Assembly: GCA_964497825.1 (NCBI GenBank)
Contig: CAZCFA010000002.1
Coordinates: 1 to 64,000 of the forward strand
DNA: 64,000 nt
From: RHKX01 sp964497825
GTDB lineage: Bacteria > Actinomycetota > Thermoleophilia > Solirubrobacterales > 70-9
Direction: 5' to 3'
A program made the position numbers and the translations under genes. Every line of letters starts with the position of its first letter. Within the stretch, counting starts at the first letter, position 1. A model generated the notes under the pieces. It was not told the DNA's origin, searched no databases, and saw nothing but the letters and a program-made list of their open reading frames with translations. This document shows positions 23,992 through 33,252 of the stretch, piece by piece.

Positions 23992-26567
23992 CCGGAGGGC
24001 TCCGGATCCGCGACGCGGCGCGGACGCCGCAGCCGCGCGCGCAGCTCGGGCAGCGGTCTGAAGCCGCCCTCGGCCCAGACGAGGGCCGCCGGCAGCACCA
24101 GCATCACGCCGGCGATCGAGGCGGAGAGGTCGACGATCGTCGCCAGGCCGAAGTCGCGCAGCATCGTGATCCCGCTCAGCGCGAGCACGCCGAAGCCCGC
24201 GATCGAGGTGATCCCGGAGGCGAGCACCGCGGTGCCGGTGCGCGCATAGGTGAGCCGCAGCGCCTCGCCGATCGAGCTGCCGGCCTCGCGCTGCTCGTGA
24301 TAGCGACCGGCGAGGATCACGCTGAACTCGGTGGCGACCGCGATCACGAGCACGCCGAGCGCGGCCGACATCGGGTTCAGCGGCACGTCGATCGCCTCGA
24401 GGACGAGCGCCGACCAGCCGGTCGCGAGCGCGATCGGGAGCATCGGGACCAGCGCCCGGGCGGGCCGCCGGGTGACGGCGAGCAGGGTGAGCGCGACGGC
24501 GAGCAGCGCCACGATCGTCAACCAGTAGCGCGAGCCCGAGAGCTGCGAGTTGGCGTCGGCGGCGAGCACCGCGAGACCGACGACCTCGGCGTCGACCCCG
24601 TCGGGCGGGGCGAAGCGGTCGTCGGCGCCGGGCGGCGGATCGATCCGCTCGCGGACGTCGTCGATCAGCCGCTCCTGCTGGTCGAGCGGCATCACCGGGA
24701 TCAGGAAGCTGGCGGCGGCATAGTCGGGATCGCCGCGCGACAGCACCGCCTGGGCGAAGTACGGCGGCACGAGGTCGAGCACGGCGTCGACGCGCTGCTG
24801 GCGCAGCGGCGCCCCGGAGCTGAGGTCGAACAGGTCGGAGAGCGCCGGCCCGGGGCAGAGCTCGACGCCGTCGTCGAGGCAGCTCACGGTCCGCGTCGGC
24901 TTGAAGCCGTGGTCCTTGAGCACGCGTGCCTTGAACCTGCTCATCCACTCGATCGCCGCCGCCGAGGTGACGTCGCCCGAGACCAGCACGTCCATCTCGG
25001 CGCCGACGCCGGTCGCGTCCTCGAGATCGGTCAGCGAGCGCAGCGCCGGCAGGTCGGCGGGGACGAGCTCGCGGATGTCGCTGACCACCTTGGTCGCGGT
25101 CCCGGCCGCCCAGCCGGTCGCCGCCAGCACGACGGCGACGGCGAGCACGCGCCCGGGAGCGCGAATCGAGGCGGCGAGCGCGGCCCGCGCGAAGCCGCGC
25201 ACGCGCGCGACGGCCGGCGCCGCCGCCCGCCGCCAGGCGGCGTTGAGCCGGTCGAGGCGGCCGCTTGGGGCGCCCCTCCCGGCGCCGCGGGCGGGGGTCA
25301 TCGAGAGCGCCGCGAGGCCGGCCGTGAGCGAGATCACGAGCGCCGCCGCGATCCCGGCGACGAGCGCGATCGCGAACTCGCGCACCATCGGGATCGGCGA
25401 CAGCGCCAGCGCCAGGAAGCCGACGCCGGTGGCGAGCGCCGCGGTGCCGACCACGGGGCCGCCGCGGACCGCGGCCGCCACCGCCGCGGCCGGTGGCCGC
25501 TCACCGCGCTCGGCCGCCTCGCGGAAGCGCGCCTGGAGCTGGATCGCGTAATCGACGCCGAGGCCGATCACGACCGGCAGCACCGCGACCGACGCCATCG
25601 TCAGCGTGCCGCCCGCGATCGCGAGCAGCCCGAGGGCGAAGCCGGCGGCGCCGATCGCGACCAGCAGCGGCAGCAGCCGCAGCGGCGGCCCGAAGATGAA
25701 GATCAGCACCAGCGCCATCACCGCCAGCGCGGCGCCGAACAGGACGATGATCTGCTCGGCGAGCGCGTCGGCGAGCCCCTGGACGACGACCGGCACGCCG
25801 CTGACCTCGTAGCGGACCCCGTGCTTGAGCTTGAACGCGTCGTCGCCGAGCGTCTCGCGGATCAGGGCGATCGCCTCACGGCGCTGGCCGGCGCTGATGC
25901 CCGGTCGCAGCCGGATCGAGATCAGCGCCGCCTGATCGGAGGGGAACAGGTAGCCGCGCTTCGCCTTCGGCGGCGCCCCGTCGACGCTGTCGTCGAAGAC
26001 GACGGCCTGGACGAAGTTGGTGTTGTTGATCGAGAGGCTGGCGAGGTCGGCGATCGAGAGGCCGCTCTGCAGCAGCTGCTGCTGGGCCTGCTGCAGCGCC
26101 TGCGGGTCGTTGAGGACGCCGCTGCGGATCTGCCGCTGGATGCTCTCGGTCGCCCGGCGGGCCGCCTCGTCGAGGAACGTCGCCGGACCGAACACGACCT
26201 TCGTCGCCCCGGTCCGGCCGATCGCGGCGCAGCTCTCGGCCGCGTACTGCCCGGTGGCGGGATCGGGCCGGCCCGCCAGGCAGGTCTCCAGCGACAGCAG
26301 CCGGTTGATGTTGTCGGTGAGGACGATCTGGTCGAGGTCGCCCTTGACGAGGATCACGATCGGGTCGTCGCCGAAGCGGTCGCGGAACCGCTCGGTCCCG
26401 GCGTAGGCCGCCGACCCGTGATCGACGAGCTTGTCGGTGGTCGCGTCGGGGCTCAGCCGCAGCGCCCCGACGACGCCGACGATCGCAACCACCGCGACGA
26501 CCGCGGCGATCGTCGGCGCCGGCCGCGTCACCGCCCACTCTCCTATGCGGCCGAGCAGCTTCCGCAC
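23988..26567 (-). CDS. RND-superfamily (MMPL/HpnN-like) exporter
   Basis: This 859-residue inner-membrane protein has the two-fold RND layout. One helix near residue 17-37 is followed by a large external loop to about 270, then five helices (about 275-430). The layout repeats after a linker, with a helix near 480, a second loop and five helices at about 700-840. MMPL-type signatures are VVIGLGVDYAIQLQARFREA and, in the second half, VATEFSVILAGRYHEQ. Such proteins export hydrophobic lipids or hopanoids. The GTG start is preceded by TAGTCT only 8 bases upstream, suggesting a leaderless transcript. Three genes downstream overlap in an operon. Confidence 0.85.
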   Translation of the reverse strand: MRKLLGRIGEWAVTRPAPTIAAVVAVVAIVGVVGALRLSPDATTDKLVDHGSAAYAGTERFRDRFGDDPIVILVKGDLDQIVLTDNINRLLSLETCLAGRPDPATGQYAAESCAAIGRTGATKVVFGPATFLDEAARRATESIQRQIRSGVLNDPQALQQAQQQLLQSGLSIADLASLSINNTNFVQAVVFDDSVDGAPPKAKRGYLFPSDQAALISIRLRPGISAGQRREAIALIRETLGDDAFKLKHGVRYEVSGVPVVVQGLADALAEQIIVLFGAALAVMALVLIFIFGPPLRLLPLLVAIGAAGFALGLLAIAGGTLTMASVAVLPVVIGLGVDYAIQLQARFREAAERGERPPAAAVAAAVRGGPVVGTAALATGVGFLALALSPIPMVREFAIALVAGIAAALVISLTAGLAALSMTPARGAGRGAPSGRLDRLNAAWRRAAAPAVARVRGFARAALAASIRAPGRVLAVAVVLAATGWAAGTATKVVSDIRELVPADLPALRSLTDLEDATGVGAEMDVLVSGDVTSAAAIEWMSRFKARVLKDHGFKPTRTVSCLDDGVELCPGPALSDLFDLSSGAPLRQQRVDAVLDLVPPYFAQAVLSRGDPDYAAASFLIPVMPLDQQERLIDDVRERIDPPPGADDRFAPPDGVDAEVVGLAVLAADANSQLSGSRYWLTIVALLAVALTLLAVTRRPARALVPMLPIALATGWSALVLEAIDVPLNPMSAALGVLVIAVATEFSVILAGRYHEQREAGSSIGEALRLTYARTGTAVLASGITSIAGFGVLALSGITMLRDFGLATIVDLSASIAGVMLVLPAALVWAEGGFRPLPELRARLRRPRRVADPEPSG

Positions 26568-26841
26568 CCGGGAAAGACTAGGGACGCGCCGTCACACCGG
26601 GACCGGTTCTGGTGCCGAGACGCAGATTCCGGTACCTACGGTGCCGCAATCCGCGACTCGACGCCGGCCGAGCGGCTAACGCGGCCCCGCGAGCGTCGGA
26701 TCGCGCGGATAGCGGGCTCCCGTGCCGCCAGCCCCCCTGGTGAGCGCGGGAGCCGCGAGCGCAAGGAAGAGCCGGGCGTGGTGGCCGCGTGGCGATGAGC
26801 CGGGCGATGCCGCGGCGATCGCGGCTCCCGCGCCGCCAGGA
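26568..26841. other. 274-base gap between RND exporter and MlaF-type ATPase genes
   Basis: I find no gene here. The end nearest the exporter holds a possible -10 (TAGTCT on the minus strand, 26575-26580). The remainder is GC-rich, with short GAGCCGGGCG repeats near 26765 and 26790. Confidence 0.4.
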
Positions 26842-27852
26842 TCAGTCCATCGCCAGCGGGCCGACCACCTCGGCGTTGAGGAACTGGCGGACGAAGTCGT
26901 TGTCGCTCTCGAACAGCTCCTCCGAGGGACCCGACTCGACGATCCGGCCCTTCCACAGGACGGCGATGAAGTCGGCGATCCGGCGCGCGGTCCCGAGGTC
27001 GTGGCTGATCACCATGTAGCAGCCGCCGTTCTCCTCGTGGACCTCGCGGATCAGCTCGCACAGCAGCGCCGTGCGGACCGGGTCGAGGCCCGAGTCAGGC
27101 TCGTCGAAGAACACGATCGCCGGGTCGAGGACGAGCGCGCGGGCGAAGCCGGCGCGCTTGCGCATGCCGCCGGAGAGCTCGTTCGGCATCTTGTAGTGGG
27201 CCTCGGCGAGGCCGACCTCGGCGAGCCGGCGGCTGACGATCTCGCCGATCTCCTCCTCCGACTTGTCGGTGTGCTGGCGCAGCGGGAAGGCGGTGTTGTC
27301 ATAGATGTTCATCGAGCCGAACAGCGCCCCGTCCTGGAACAGCAGGCCGAACTTCTTGCGCATCTCGAACAGCTCGTCGTCGGTCATGTTCGGGACCGAC
27401 TCGCCGTGGACGAGGATGTCGCCCGCGTCCGGGTAGAGCAGGCCGACGATCAGCTTGATCAGGACGCTCTTGCCGGTTCCCGACGGGCCGAGGACCATCG
27501 AGACCTCGTTGTCGGGAAGGCCGAGGTTGAGGCCGTTCTGGATCCGGGTGTTGCCGAACTGCTTGACGAGATCGATCACCTCGATCGCGTCCTCGCCGCC
27601 GTGATCGCGCTTCTCGCCGGTGTGCCAGCGGTAGGGATCGGTGTCGTCCTTCTCGACGCCGGGGATCGTGTAGTCCTGGTTCAGCTTGCCGAGCTCGGGC
27701 GCCGCGTAGTCGGGGTCGCGGCTGGCCGGGGCCGCCGCCGGTGCCGGCGGGGGTGGTGGCGGCGGCGGGGCGCCGCGCTCGATCACGGTGTCGTCCTCGG
27801 ACGGGTCGCGGTTCTGCTCGCCGGGGTCGCGGTTCTGCTCGTCGGCCGTCAC
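26842..27852 (-). CDS. MlaF/Mkl-type lipid ABC transporter ATPase
   Basis: This 336-residue ATPase energises an Mce-type lipid transporter. Walker A is GPSGTGKSV, signature LSGGMRKRAGFARAL, Walker B IVFFDEPDSGLDPVR and switch His ISHDLGTARR, all in the MlaF style. An unusual N-terminal extension of about 85 residues carries a run of eight prolines and acidic/basic low complexity before the ABC domain starts at EDAIEVIDLVKQF. The GTG start follows AAGGAGAG. It is the last gene of the operon yrbE-yrbE-mlaF. Confidence 0.88.
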   Translation of the reverse strand: MTADEQNRDPGEQNRDPSEDDTVIERGAPPPPPPPPAPAAAPASRDPDYAAPELGKLNQDYTIPGVEKDDTDPYRWHTGEKRDHGGEDAIEVIDLVKQFGNTRIQNGLNLGLPDNEVSMVLGPSGTGKSVLIKLIVGLLYPDAGDILVHGESVPNMTDDELFEMRKKFGLLFQDGALFGSMNIYDNTAFPLRQHTDKSEEEIGEIVSRRLAEVGLAEAHYKMPNELSGGMRKRAGFARALVLDPAIVFFDEPDSGLDPVRTALLCELIREVHEENGGCYMVISHDLGTARRIADFIAVLWKGRIVESGPSEELFESDNDFVRQFLNAEVVGPLAMD

Positions 27853-27880
27853 TGCTCTCTCCTTCTACGCATAGCCGGCG

Positions 27881-28675
27881 TCAACCGCCGATCGGTGCCC
27901 TCGGGTTCGCGCCCCAGAAGACAAGTGTGCCCATCATCCCGATGATGTGGACGAGGACGATGTTGAGGACCATCGACTTCGCCGTCGCGGTGCCGACGCC
28001 GACCGGCCCGCCCCCGGCCGTGTAGCCGTAGTAGCAGCCGACGAGCACGATCGCGGTCGCCATCGTCATCCCCTTGATGACGCTGAATATCAAGTCGGGC
28101 GGGTTCTGGAACATCCAGAAGATCAGCAGGTAGCCGCCGCTGGAGGTGTCGCCGATCTGCTCGACGACGGCGATGTAGGAGGCGATGAAGCCGACGCCGA
28201 TCGCGGCCAGGTACATGAACGGCAGCACCATCCAGGCGGCAAGCAGCCGGGTCGCGGCGAGGAAGGTGACCGGCTGGATGCCCATCACCTCGAGCGCGTC
28301 GATCTCGTCCGAGATCCGCATCGCGCCGAGCTCGGCGACGATCCCGGTCCCGACCTTGGCGCTCATCATGTAGCCGAAGGCGTACGGGATCACCTCGCGC
28401 AGATCGCACCAGGCGGCGAAGTTGCCGGCGTAGGCGGGGGCGCCGACCGAGCGCGTGAAGTAGGCCCCCTCGATCCCGCACTGCAGGCCGAGGATGAAGA
28501 CGAGGCCCCAGATCACGATCGTCGAGCCGAGGATCAGGATCCCGGCCTGGCGCAGCGCCTCGCCGAAGAACTGGAAGACGCGGCCCGAGTAGACGAGCCC
28601 CATGACGCGGCCGCAGAAGCGGACGATCTCCCCCATCGAGGCGAGCCAGTCCCTCGGTACCGCGAGCCAGCTCAT
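27881..28675 (-). CDS. YrbE/MlaE-family permease, second of the pair
   Basis: This 264-residue MlaE-type permease has five to six helices. The cytoplasmic coupling helix region reads KVGTGIVAELGAMRISDEIDALEVMGIQPVTFLAATRLLA, the MlaE hallmark. The ATG at 28675 begins MSWLAVPRDWL; the open frame upstream runs antisense to other DNA and lacks similarity. It lies 28 bases before the ATPase and 160 bases after the first permease. It forms a heterodimer with that permease, as YrbEA/YrbEB do in actinobacterial mce loci. Confidence 0.88.
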   Translation of the reverse strand: MSWLAVPRDWLASMGEIVRFCGRVMGLVYSGRVFQFFGEALRQAGILILGSTIVIWGLVFILGLQCGIEGAYFTRSVGAPAYAGNFAAWCDLREVIPYAFGYMMSAKVGTGIVAELGAMRISDEIDALEVMGIQPVTFLAATRLLAAWMVLPFMYLAAIGVGFIASYIAVVEQIGDTSSGGYLLIFWMFQNPPDLIFSVIKGMTMATAIVLVGCYYGYTAGGGPVGVGTATAKSMVLNIVLVHIIGMMGTLVFWGANPRAPIGG

Positions 28676-28835
28676 CGCAGCGATCCCCGGGCCCGCTGCA
28701 GCGAGCGACCATGCGGGGCGGCGAGGCGCGGATCGCGCTGAGGCGACGGCGCGGACGGACGCCGCCGGCGCGGCGCCGCCTGGCGCGGGTCGCAGCCCGG
28801 CGAGAACGCGGCCCTGCGCGGTGTCCGGCGCGGCG

Positions 28836-29642
28836 TCACTTGATCGTGCTGATCTCGGGGTGGGTCGCGAGCAGCGTCTGGGTGAAGACGTAGTTGAAGG
28901 CGAACACCCCCATGAACGCGACCACGACCGCCTCGTTGACGGCGGTGCCGACGCCCTGCGCGCCCCCGGACGCATTCATCCCCTTGTAGGAGCAGACGAT
29001 CGCGACGATCGCGCCGAACAGCGTCGTCTTCAGCACCGAGCCCCAGAGGTCGGTGACCGAGGCGTTGTTGAACAGCGTCGCGAAGAAGCCGCCGAGCGGC
29101 TGGCCGTAGGTGAGCTCGGCGAAGATCCCGCCGCTGATCCCGAACAGGAGCGCGTAGATGTTGAGCAGCCCGGTGATCAGCATCAGGCTGAGGAACCGCG
29201 GGACGACCAGGTTCTTGATCGGGTCGACCCCGAGCACCATCAGCGCGTCGAGCTCCTCGCGGATCTTGCGGGCGCCGAGGTCGGCGGTGATCGCGGTTCC
29301 GGCGACGCCGGCGACGACGACGGCGGTCACGAACGGCGCGAACTCGCGAACCGACGCGAGGATGAAGAAGCCGCCGAGCCGGTCGAGGGCGCCGAACAGC
29401 GTCAGGAAGTTGGCGGCCTGCAGGCCGGGAGCGCCGAAGCCGAAGGCAACGGTGCTGATCAGCAGCGGGAACCAGCAGAGCTGCAGCGCGAACAGGAACT
29501 GCGAGATGAACTCACCGCCGTAGGGGTAGGGCGGCTTGACCGTGGCGACGATCGTCTTGCCGGTCAGGATCATCATGTTCCCGACCTGCTCGAACAGGTT
29601 CTTGGCGGGAAGGAACGCCCTATCGGCTGCTGATCTGACCAT
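28836..29642 (-). CDS. YrbE/MlaE-family permease, first of the pair
   Basis: This 268-residue permease has MlaE features: FVTAVVVAGVAGTAITADLGARKIREELDALMVLGVDPIKNLVVPR and a C-terminal GAQGVGTAVNEAVVVAF segment. The ATG at 29642 has a ribosome site CAGGAGA just upstream. It is the first gene of a minus-strand operon with the second permease and the MlaF-type ATPase. No MCE-domain lipid-binding protein follows in the window, which is unlike standard mce operons. Confidence 0.88.
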   Translation of the reverse strand: MVRSAADRAFLPAKNLFEQVGNMMILTGKTIVATVKPPYPYGGEFISQFLFALQLCWFPLLISTVAFGFGAPGLQAANFLTLFGALDRLGGFFILASVREFAPFVTAVVVAGVAGTAITADLGARKIREELDALMVLGVDPIKNLVVPRFLSLMLITGLLNIYALLFGISGGIFAELTYGQPLGGFFATLFNNASVTDLWGSVLKTTLFGAIVAIVCSYKGMNASGGAQGVGTAVNEAVVVAFMGVFAFNYVFTQTLLATHPEISTIK

Positions 29643-29816
29643 CTCTCCTGGAGACGGGAGACCTCCCTGGCCTCGCCTCCGCTCCGAAACTTAGTTCATC
29701 ACGGAGGGCGGCGCCACCGCCGGGCCGCGACCGGCGCCGGCGCCCGATCGGCGGCTCCGACCGGCGTCGCTGAGGCCGCAAGTCGGTGCCCGGCCCCGTG
29801 CTATGTTCCGCCCGCC

Positions 29817-30479
29817 TTGGGGGAGAGATCCACAAGCGCACGGCGGCAGCTGCATGCCGCTGTCGCCGTTGCCGTCCTCCTCCCGAGCCTCGCGCTCGGA
29901 CTCGCCGCCTGCGGCGACGATGCCGCCAGCCAGGACGCGAACGAGCCCGCCGGCGACTATCCGGTCGAGGTGACGAAGGCCAAGTTCCCGACCTCGCAGC
30001 GGCTGGCGCAGACGTCCGAGCTCGTGCTCGGCGTCCACAACGGCGGCGACGACGCGCTGCCACAGCTCGCTTTCACGATCGAGACCGACGACGGCGATGC
30101 CGACGGTTCGTTCAACATCCGCCTCGACGAGCCCGGGCTCGCCAACCCGAACCGCCCGGTCTGGATCCTCGAGAGCAAGTACCCGCGGCCGGTCGGCACG
30201 CCGCCGCCGCCGGGGCTGGGGCCGGGCTTCCGCGCGCAGACCAACACCTGGGGCTTCGATTCGCTCGCCCCGGGCGAGACCGAGGAGATCGCCTGGCGGG
30301 TGACGCCGGTGATGCCGGGCACCTACACGCTGCACTACCAGGTCGAGGCGGGGCTCGACGGCAAGGCGCGCGCGGTCACCGCCGACGGCGGCGACGTCAA
30401 GGGCGAGTTCGTCGTCACGATCACCGACAAGCCGCCGAAGGCCAGGGTCAACGACGCCGGCAACGTCGTCACCGAGTAG
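29817..30479 (+). CDS. Predicted lipoprotein, unknown function
   Basis: This 220-residue secreted protein has a lipoprotein signal (basic RRQLHAAVAVAVLLPSLALGLAAC, lipobox LAAC near residue 32). The mature part is an immunoglobulin-like all-beta domain: DYPVEVTKAKFPTSQRLAQTSELVLGVHN, LAPGETEEIAWRVTPVMPGTYTLHYQVEAG. These phrases resemble DUF11/CARDB-like domains, but I cannot assign a family. The TTG at 29817 is the first usable start. It is followed by the first sugar dehydrogenase frame. Confidence 0.7.
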   Translation: MGERSTSARRQLHAAVAVAVLLPSLALGLAACGDDAASQDANEPAGDYPVEVTKAKFPTSQRLAQTSELVLGVHNGGDDALPQLAFTIETDDGDADGSFNIRLDEPGLANPNRPVWILESKYPRPVGTPPPPGLGPGFRAQTNTWGFDSLAPGETEEIAWRVTPVMPGTYTLHYQVEAGLDGKARAVTADGGDVKGEFVVTITDKPPKARVNDAGNVVTE

Positions 30480-30543
30480 GCGCCCGCGCCGGCGCTCGCC
30501 CGGGGACCGGCCGCGGCGGCGCTCGGCTCGAGCCCGGCGGGCG

Positions 30544-31773
30544 CTGTGGCCGGCGCTGGTCGCCTGCTCACTGCTCCTCGCCGCCTGCGGGGGCGGCGAG
30601 CCGGGCAGCTCAGCGACGAGCGCCGGCGGCTCAGCCACTTCCGGCGCCGGCGGCTCGGCGACGAGCGCCGCCGAGGAACCCGCTGCGAGCGGTCAGCGGC
30701 GCCCCGGCAACGGCCGCGGCGGCGTCGAGCTGACCGAGATCGGCAGCTTCGACGCGCCCCTGTACGTGGCCCAGCCGCCGGGCGAGAGCAAGGACCTCTA
30801 CGTGGTCGAGCAGGGCGGAACGATCGAACGCGTCGCCGCCGACGGCAAGGCGACGACGTTCCTCGACGTCGCCGGCGAGATCACCAGCGGCGGCGAGCAG
30901 GGGTTGCTGTCGGTCGCCTTCAGCCCCGACTGGCGGCGCGACCACCTGCTCTACGTCGACTACACCGACCGCGACGGCGACACCCGCGTCGTCGAGTACG
31001 CCGCAAACGGCGGCAGCGCCGATCCCGGCAGCGCCCGCGAGCTGCTGCACGTCGACCAGCCCTACGCCAACCACAACGGCGGCCTCCTCCTGTTCGGTCC
31101 CGACGGCAAGCTCTACATCGGCCTCGGCGACGGCGGCTCCGCCGGCGACCCCGACCGCAACGGCCTCGACCCGACGACGCTGCTCGGCAAGATCCTGCGG
31201 ATCGACCCCGCGGCCGGCGACGGCCGCCCCTACCGGGTGCCGGCTTCGAACCCGTTCGCCGGCGACGCCGATGCCCGGGGCGAGATCTACGCGCTCGGGC
31301 TCCGCAACCCCTGGCGGTTCTCGTTCGACAGCGCCAACGGGAACCTGCTGATCGGCGACGTCGGCCAGGATCGCCAGGAGGAGATCGACGTCGTCAGCCC
31401 CGAGCAGGCGAACGGCGCCGACTTCGGCTGGTCGGCGTACGAGGGCGATGCCCGCTTCAACTCCGATCAGCAGGCGCCGGGCGCGATCGCACCGGCGCTG
31501 GTCGCCCGCCACGAGGACGGCAACTGCTCGATCACCGGCGGCCTCGTCGTCCACGACCCCGACCTGCCGACGCTGCGCGGCCGCTACCTGTGGGGCGACT
31601 TCTGTCGCGGCGAGCTGCGCAGCTTCATTCCCGAGCCGGGCGAGCGGGCCCGTGACGACGTCGCCCTCGGCGAGCACGTCGCCGCACTCTCCTCGTTCGG
31701 GACCGACAACGACGACAACGTCTACGCGGTCTCGCTCGACGGCCCCGTCTACCGCCTCGACCCGGCGAAGTGA
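30544..31773 (+). CDS. PQQ-type soluble sugar dehydrogenase lipoprotein, start codon non-canonical
   Basis: The six-bladed beta-propeller of the aldose/sorbosone dehydrogenase family is clear: GSFDAPLYVAQPPG, EQGLLSVAFSPD, YANHNGGLLLFGPDGKLYIGLGDGG, GEIYALGLRNPWRFSFD and GDVGQDRQEEID. In-frame sequence upstream encodes a lipoprotein signal (ALWPALVACSLLLAAC). No ATG, GTG or TTG lies in this frame before 30766, which would remove the signal and the first blade strand. The coordinates therefore use CTG 30544 as a guess. Either CTG initiation, a frameshift from the preceding gene (a GTG at 30546 is in another frame) or a sequence error is involved. It oxidises sugars outside the cell. Confidence 0.75.
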   Translation: MWPALVACSLLLAACGGGEPGSSATSAGGSATSGAGGSATSAAEEPAASGQRRPGNGRGGVELTEIGSFDAPLYVAQPPGESKDLYVVEQGGTIERVAADGKATTFLDVAGEITSGGEQGLLSVAFSPDWRRDHLLYVDYTDRDGDTRVVEYAANGGSADPGSARELLHVDQPYANHNGGLLLFGPDGKLYIGLGDGGSAGDPDRNGLDPTTLLGKILRIDPAAGDGRPYRVPASNPFAGDADARGEIYALGLRNPWRFSFDSANGNLLIGDVGQDRQEEIDVVSPEQANGADFGWSAYEGDARFNSDQQAPGAIAPALVARHEDGNCSITGGLVVHDPDLPTLRGRYLWGDFCRGELRSFIPEPGERARDDVALGEHVAALSSFGTDNDDNVYAVSLDGPVYRLDPAK

Positions 31774-33095
31774 GCGCCGCGGGCGGCTACGCTGCCGCGG
31801 CGATGGTGCATCGGGGCAAGCTGTTTGCGATCGCGCTGGCACTGGCGCTTGCGCTCGGCGCCGGCGCGGCGGCGCTCGCGTCCGGCGACGGCGGCGGCCT
31901 CGCCGACGCGGCGGCGCTCGCGTCCGGCGGCGGCGGCGCGACGGCGGCCGCGTCCGGCGGTGCCGGCGGTGCGGCGGCGGGCGCCGTGGACGACCGGGCG
32001 CGGCCCGGCGACGGCCGCGGCGGCTTCCGGCTCGGACGCGTCGGCCGCTTCGACGAGCCCGTCTACGTGACCGGCCCCGCGGGCGCCGGCGGGCGCCTGT
32101 TCGTCGTCGAGCAGGGCGGCCGGATCAAGGTCGTGAGCAGGCGCGGCAAGCCCCGGACCTTCCTCAGGGTCAAGGGCGTCCAGTCGGGCGGCGAGCGCGG
32201 GCTGCTCTCGGTCGCCTTCGCGCCCGGCTACCGCTCCAGCGGGCTGCTCTACGTCTACTTCACCGAGCGCGGCGGCGACATCGTCGTCCGCGAGTACCGG
32301 CGCGCCCGCGGCCACCGCTACCGGGCGCGCGGCAGGAGCGGCCGCAAGGTGATCGAGATCGAGCACAGCGAGTATCCGAACCACAACGGCGGCCAGCTCC
32401 AGTTCGGGCCCGACGGCTTCCTCTACATCGGCACCGGCGACGGCGGCAGCGCCTACGACCCGCACGAGAACGCGCAGAACCGGGGCAGCCTGCTCGGCAA
32501 GCTGCTGCGAATCGACCCGCGACGCGACGGCGACGCCCGCTACTCCGTGCCGGGCTCTAACCCGTTCGTCGGTCGCGACGGACGCGACGAGATCTACGCC
32601 TACGGGCTCCGCAACCCGTTCCGGTTCTCGTTCGATCGGGCCGACGGCAACCTGCTGATCGGCGACGTCGGCCAGGATCGCTACGAGGAGATCGACTACG
32701 TGACGCTGGACGGCGCCCGCGGCGCCAACTTCGGCTGGGACGCGTTCGAGGGAACCCACCCGCTCAACGACGATCCGAGCCCCGATCCCGGCGGCACGCT
32801 GAAGCCGATCCACGAGTACTCTCACGCGGGCGGCAACTGCGCGATCACCGGCGGCTACGTCTCCCGCGACCGGCGGATCCGGTCGCTGTTCGGTCGCTAC
32901 CTCTACGCCGACTTCTGCAAGGGCCAGATCCGCAGCCTGGTCGCGAACCCGGGTGGCGCCTCAGGCGACCGCCCGACCGGACTGCCGGTCCGCTCCGGGG
33001 TCTCGAGCTTCGGCGAGGACAGCCGCGGACGGATCTACGTCGCCAACCGTTCGTCCGGAGTGGTCAGCGTGATCAGGCCGAAGCGCCGGAGGTGA
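31770..33095 (+). CDS. PQQ-type sugar dehydrogenase, second tandem copy
   Basis: This 441-residue paralogue of the previous gene follows directly with overlapping stop and start (GTGA). Its signal peptide begins at the internal ATG 31803 (MVHRGKLFAIALALALALG), which may be the real start. A Gly/Ala-rich linker to about residue 75 precedes the propeller. EQGGRIKVVSR, GERGLLSVAFAPGY, YPNHNGGQLQFGPDGFLYIGTGDGGS, LRNPFRFSFDRADGNLLIGDVGQDRYEEIDYV and the Cys pair in GGNCAITGGYV/YADFCKGQI are shared with the first copy. It is exported but has no lipobox. Confidence 0.87.
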   Translation: MSAAGGYAAAAMVHRGKLFAIALALALALGAGAAALASGDGGGLADAAALASGGGGATAAASGGAGGAAAGAVDDRARPGDGRGGFRLGRVGRFDEPVYVTGPAGAGGRLFVVEQGGRIKVVSRRGKPRTFLRVKGVQSGGERGLLSVAFAPGYRSSGLLYVYFTERGGDIVVREYRRARGHRYRARGRSGRKVIEIEHSEYPNHNGGQLQFGPDGFLYIGTGDGGSAYDPHENAQNRGSLLGKLLRIDPRRDGDARYSVPGSNPFVGRDGRDEIYAYGLRNPFRFSFDRADGNLLIGDVGQDRYEEIDYVTLDGARGANFGWDAFEGTHPLNDDPSPDPGGTLKPIHEYSHAGGNCAITGGYVSRDRRIRSLFGRYLYADFCKGQIRSLVANPGGASGDRPTGLPVRSGVSSFGEDSRGRIYVANRSSGVVSVIRPKRRR

Positions 33096-33142
33096 ACGTC
33101 CCGCCGCGCGCGGGGTCCAGCCCCGTCCCGCTCGCCCCCGCC

Positions 33143-33236
33143 GGCGGCGGCCGCAGGACGGCGGACGGCTGACAGGGTGAGGCCGGGGGGCGGCGGCCGC
33201 AGGACGGCGGGCGGCTGACAGGGTGAGGCCGGGGGG
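33143..33236. repeat. 46-base direct tandem repeat (two copies)
   Basis: A 46-base unit containing GCAGGACGGCGG, GCTGACAGGGTGAGGCCGGG is present at 33143-33188 and again at 33189-33234 with a single clear difference. It begins a 444-base gap (33096-33539) that I read as gene-free and made mostly of repeats. Confidence 0.8.
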
Positions 33237-33252
33237 CGGCGCGCAGCCGGCG

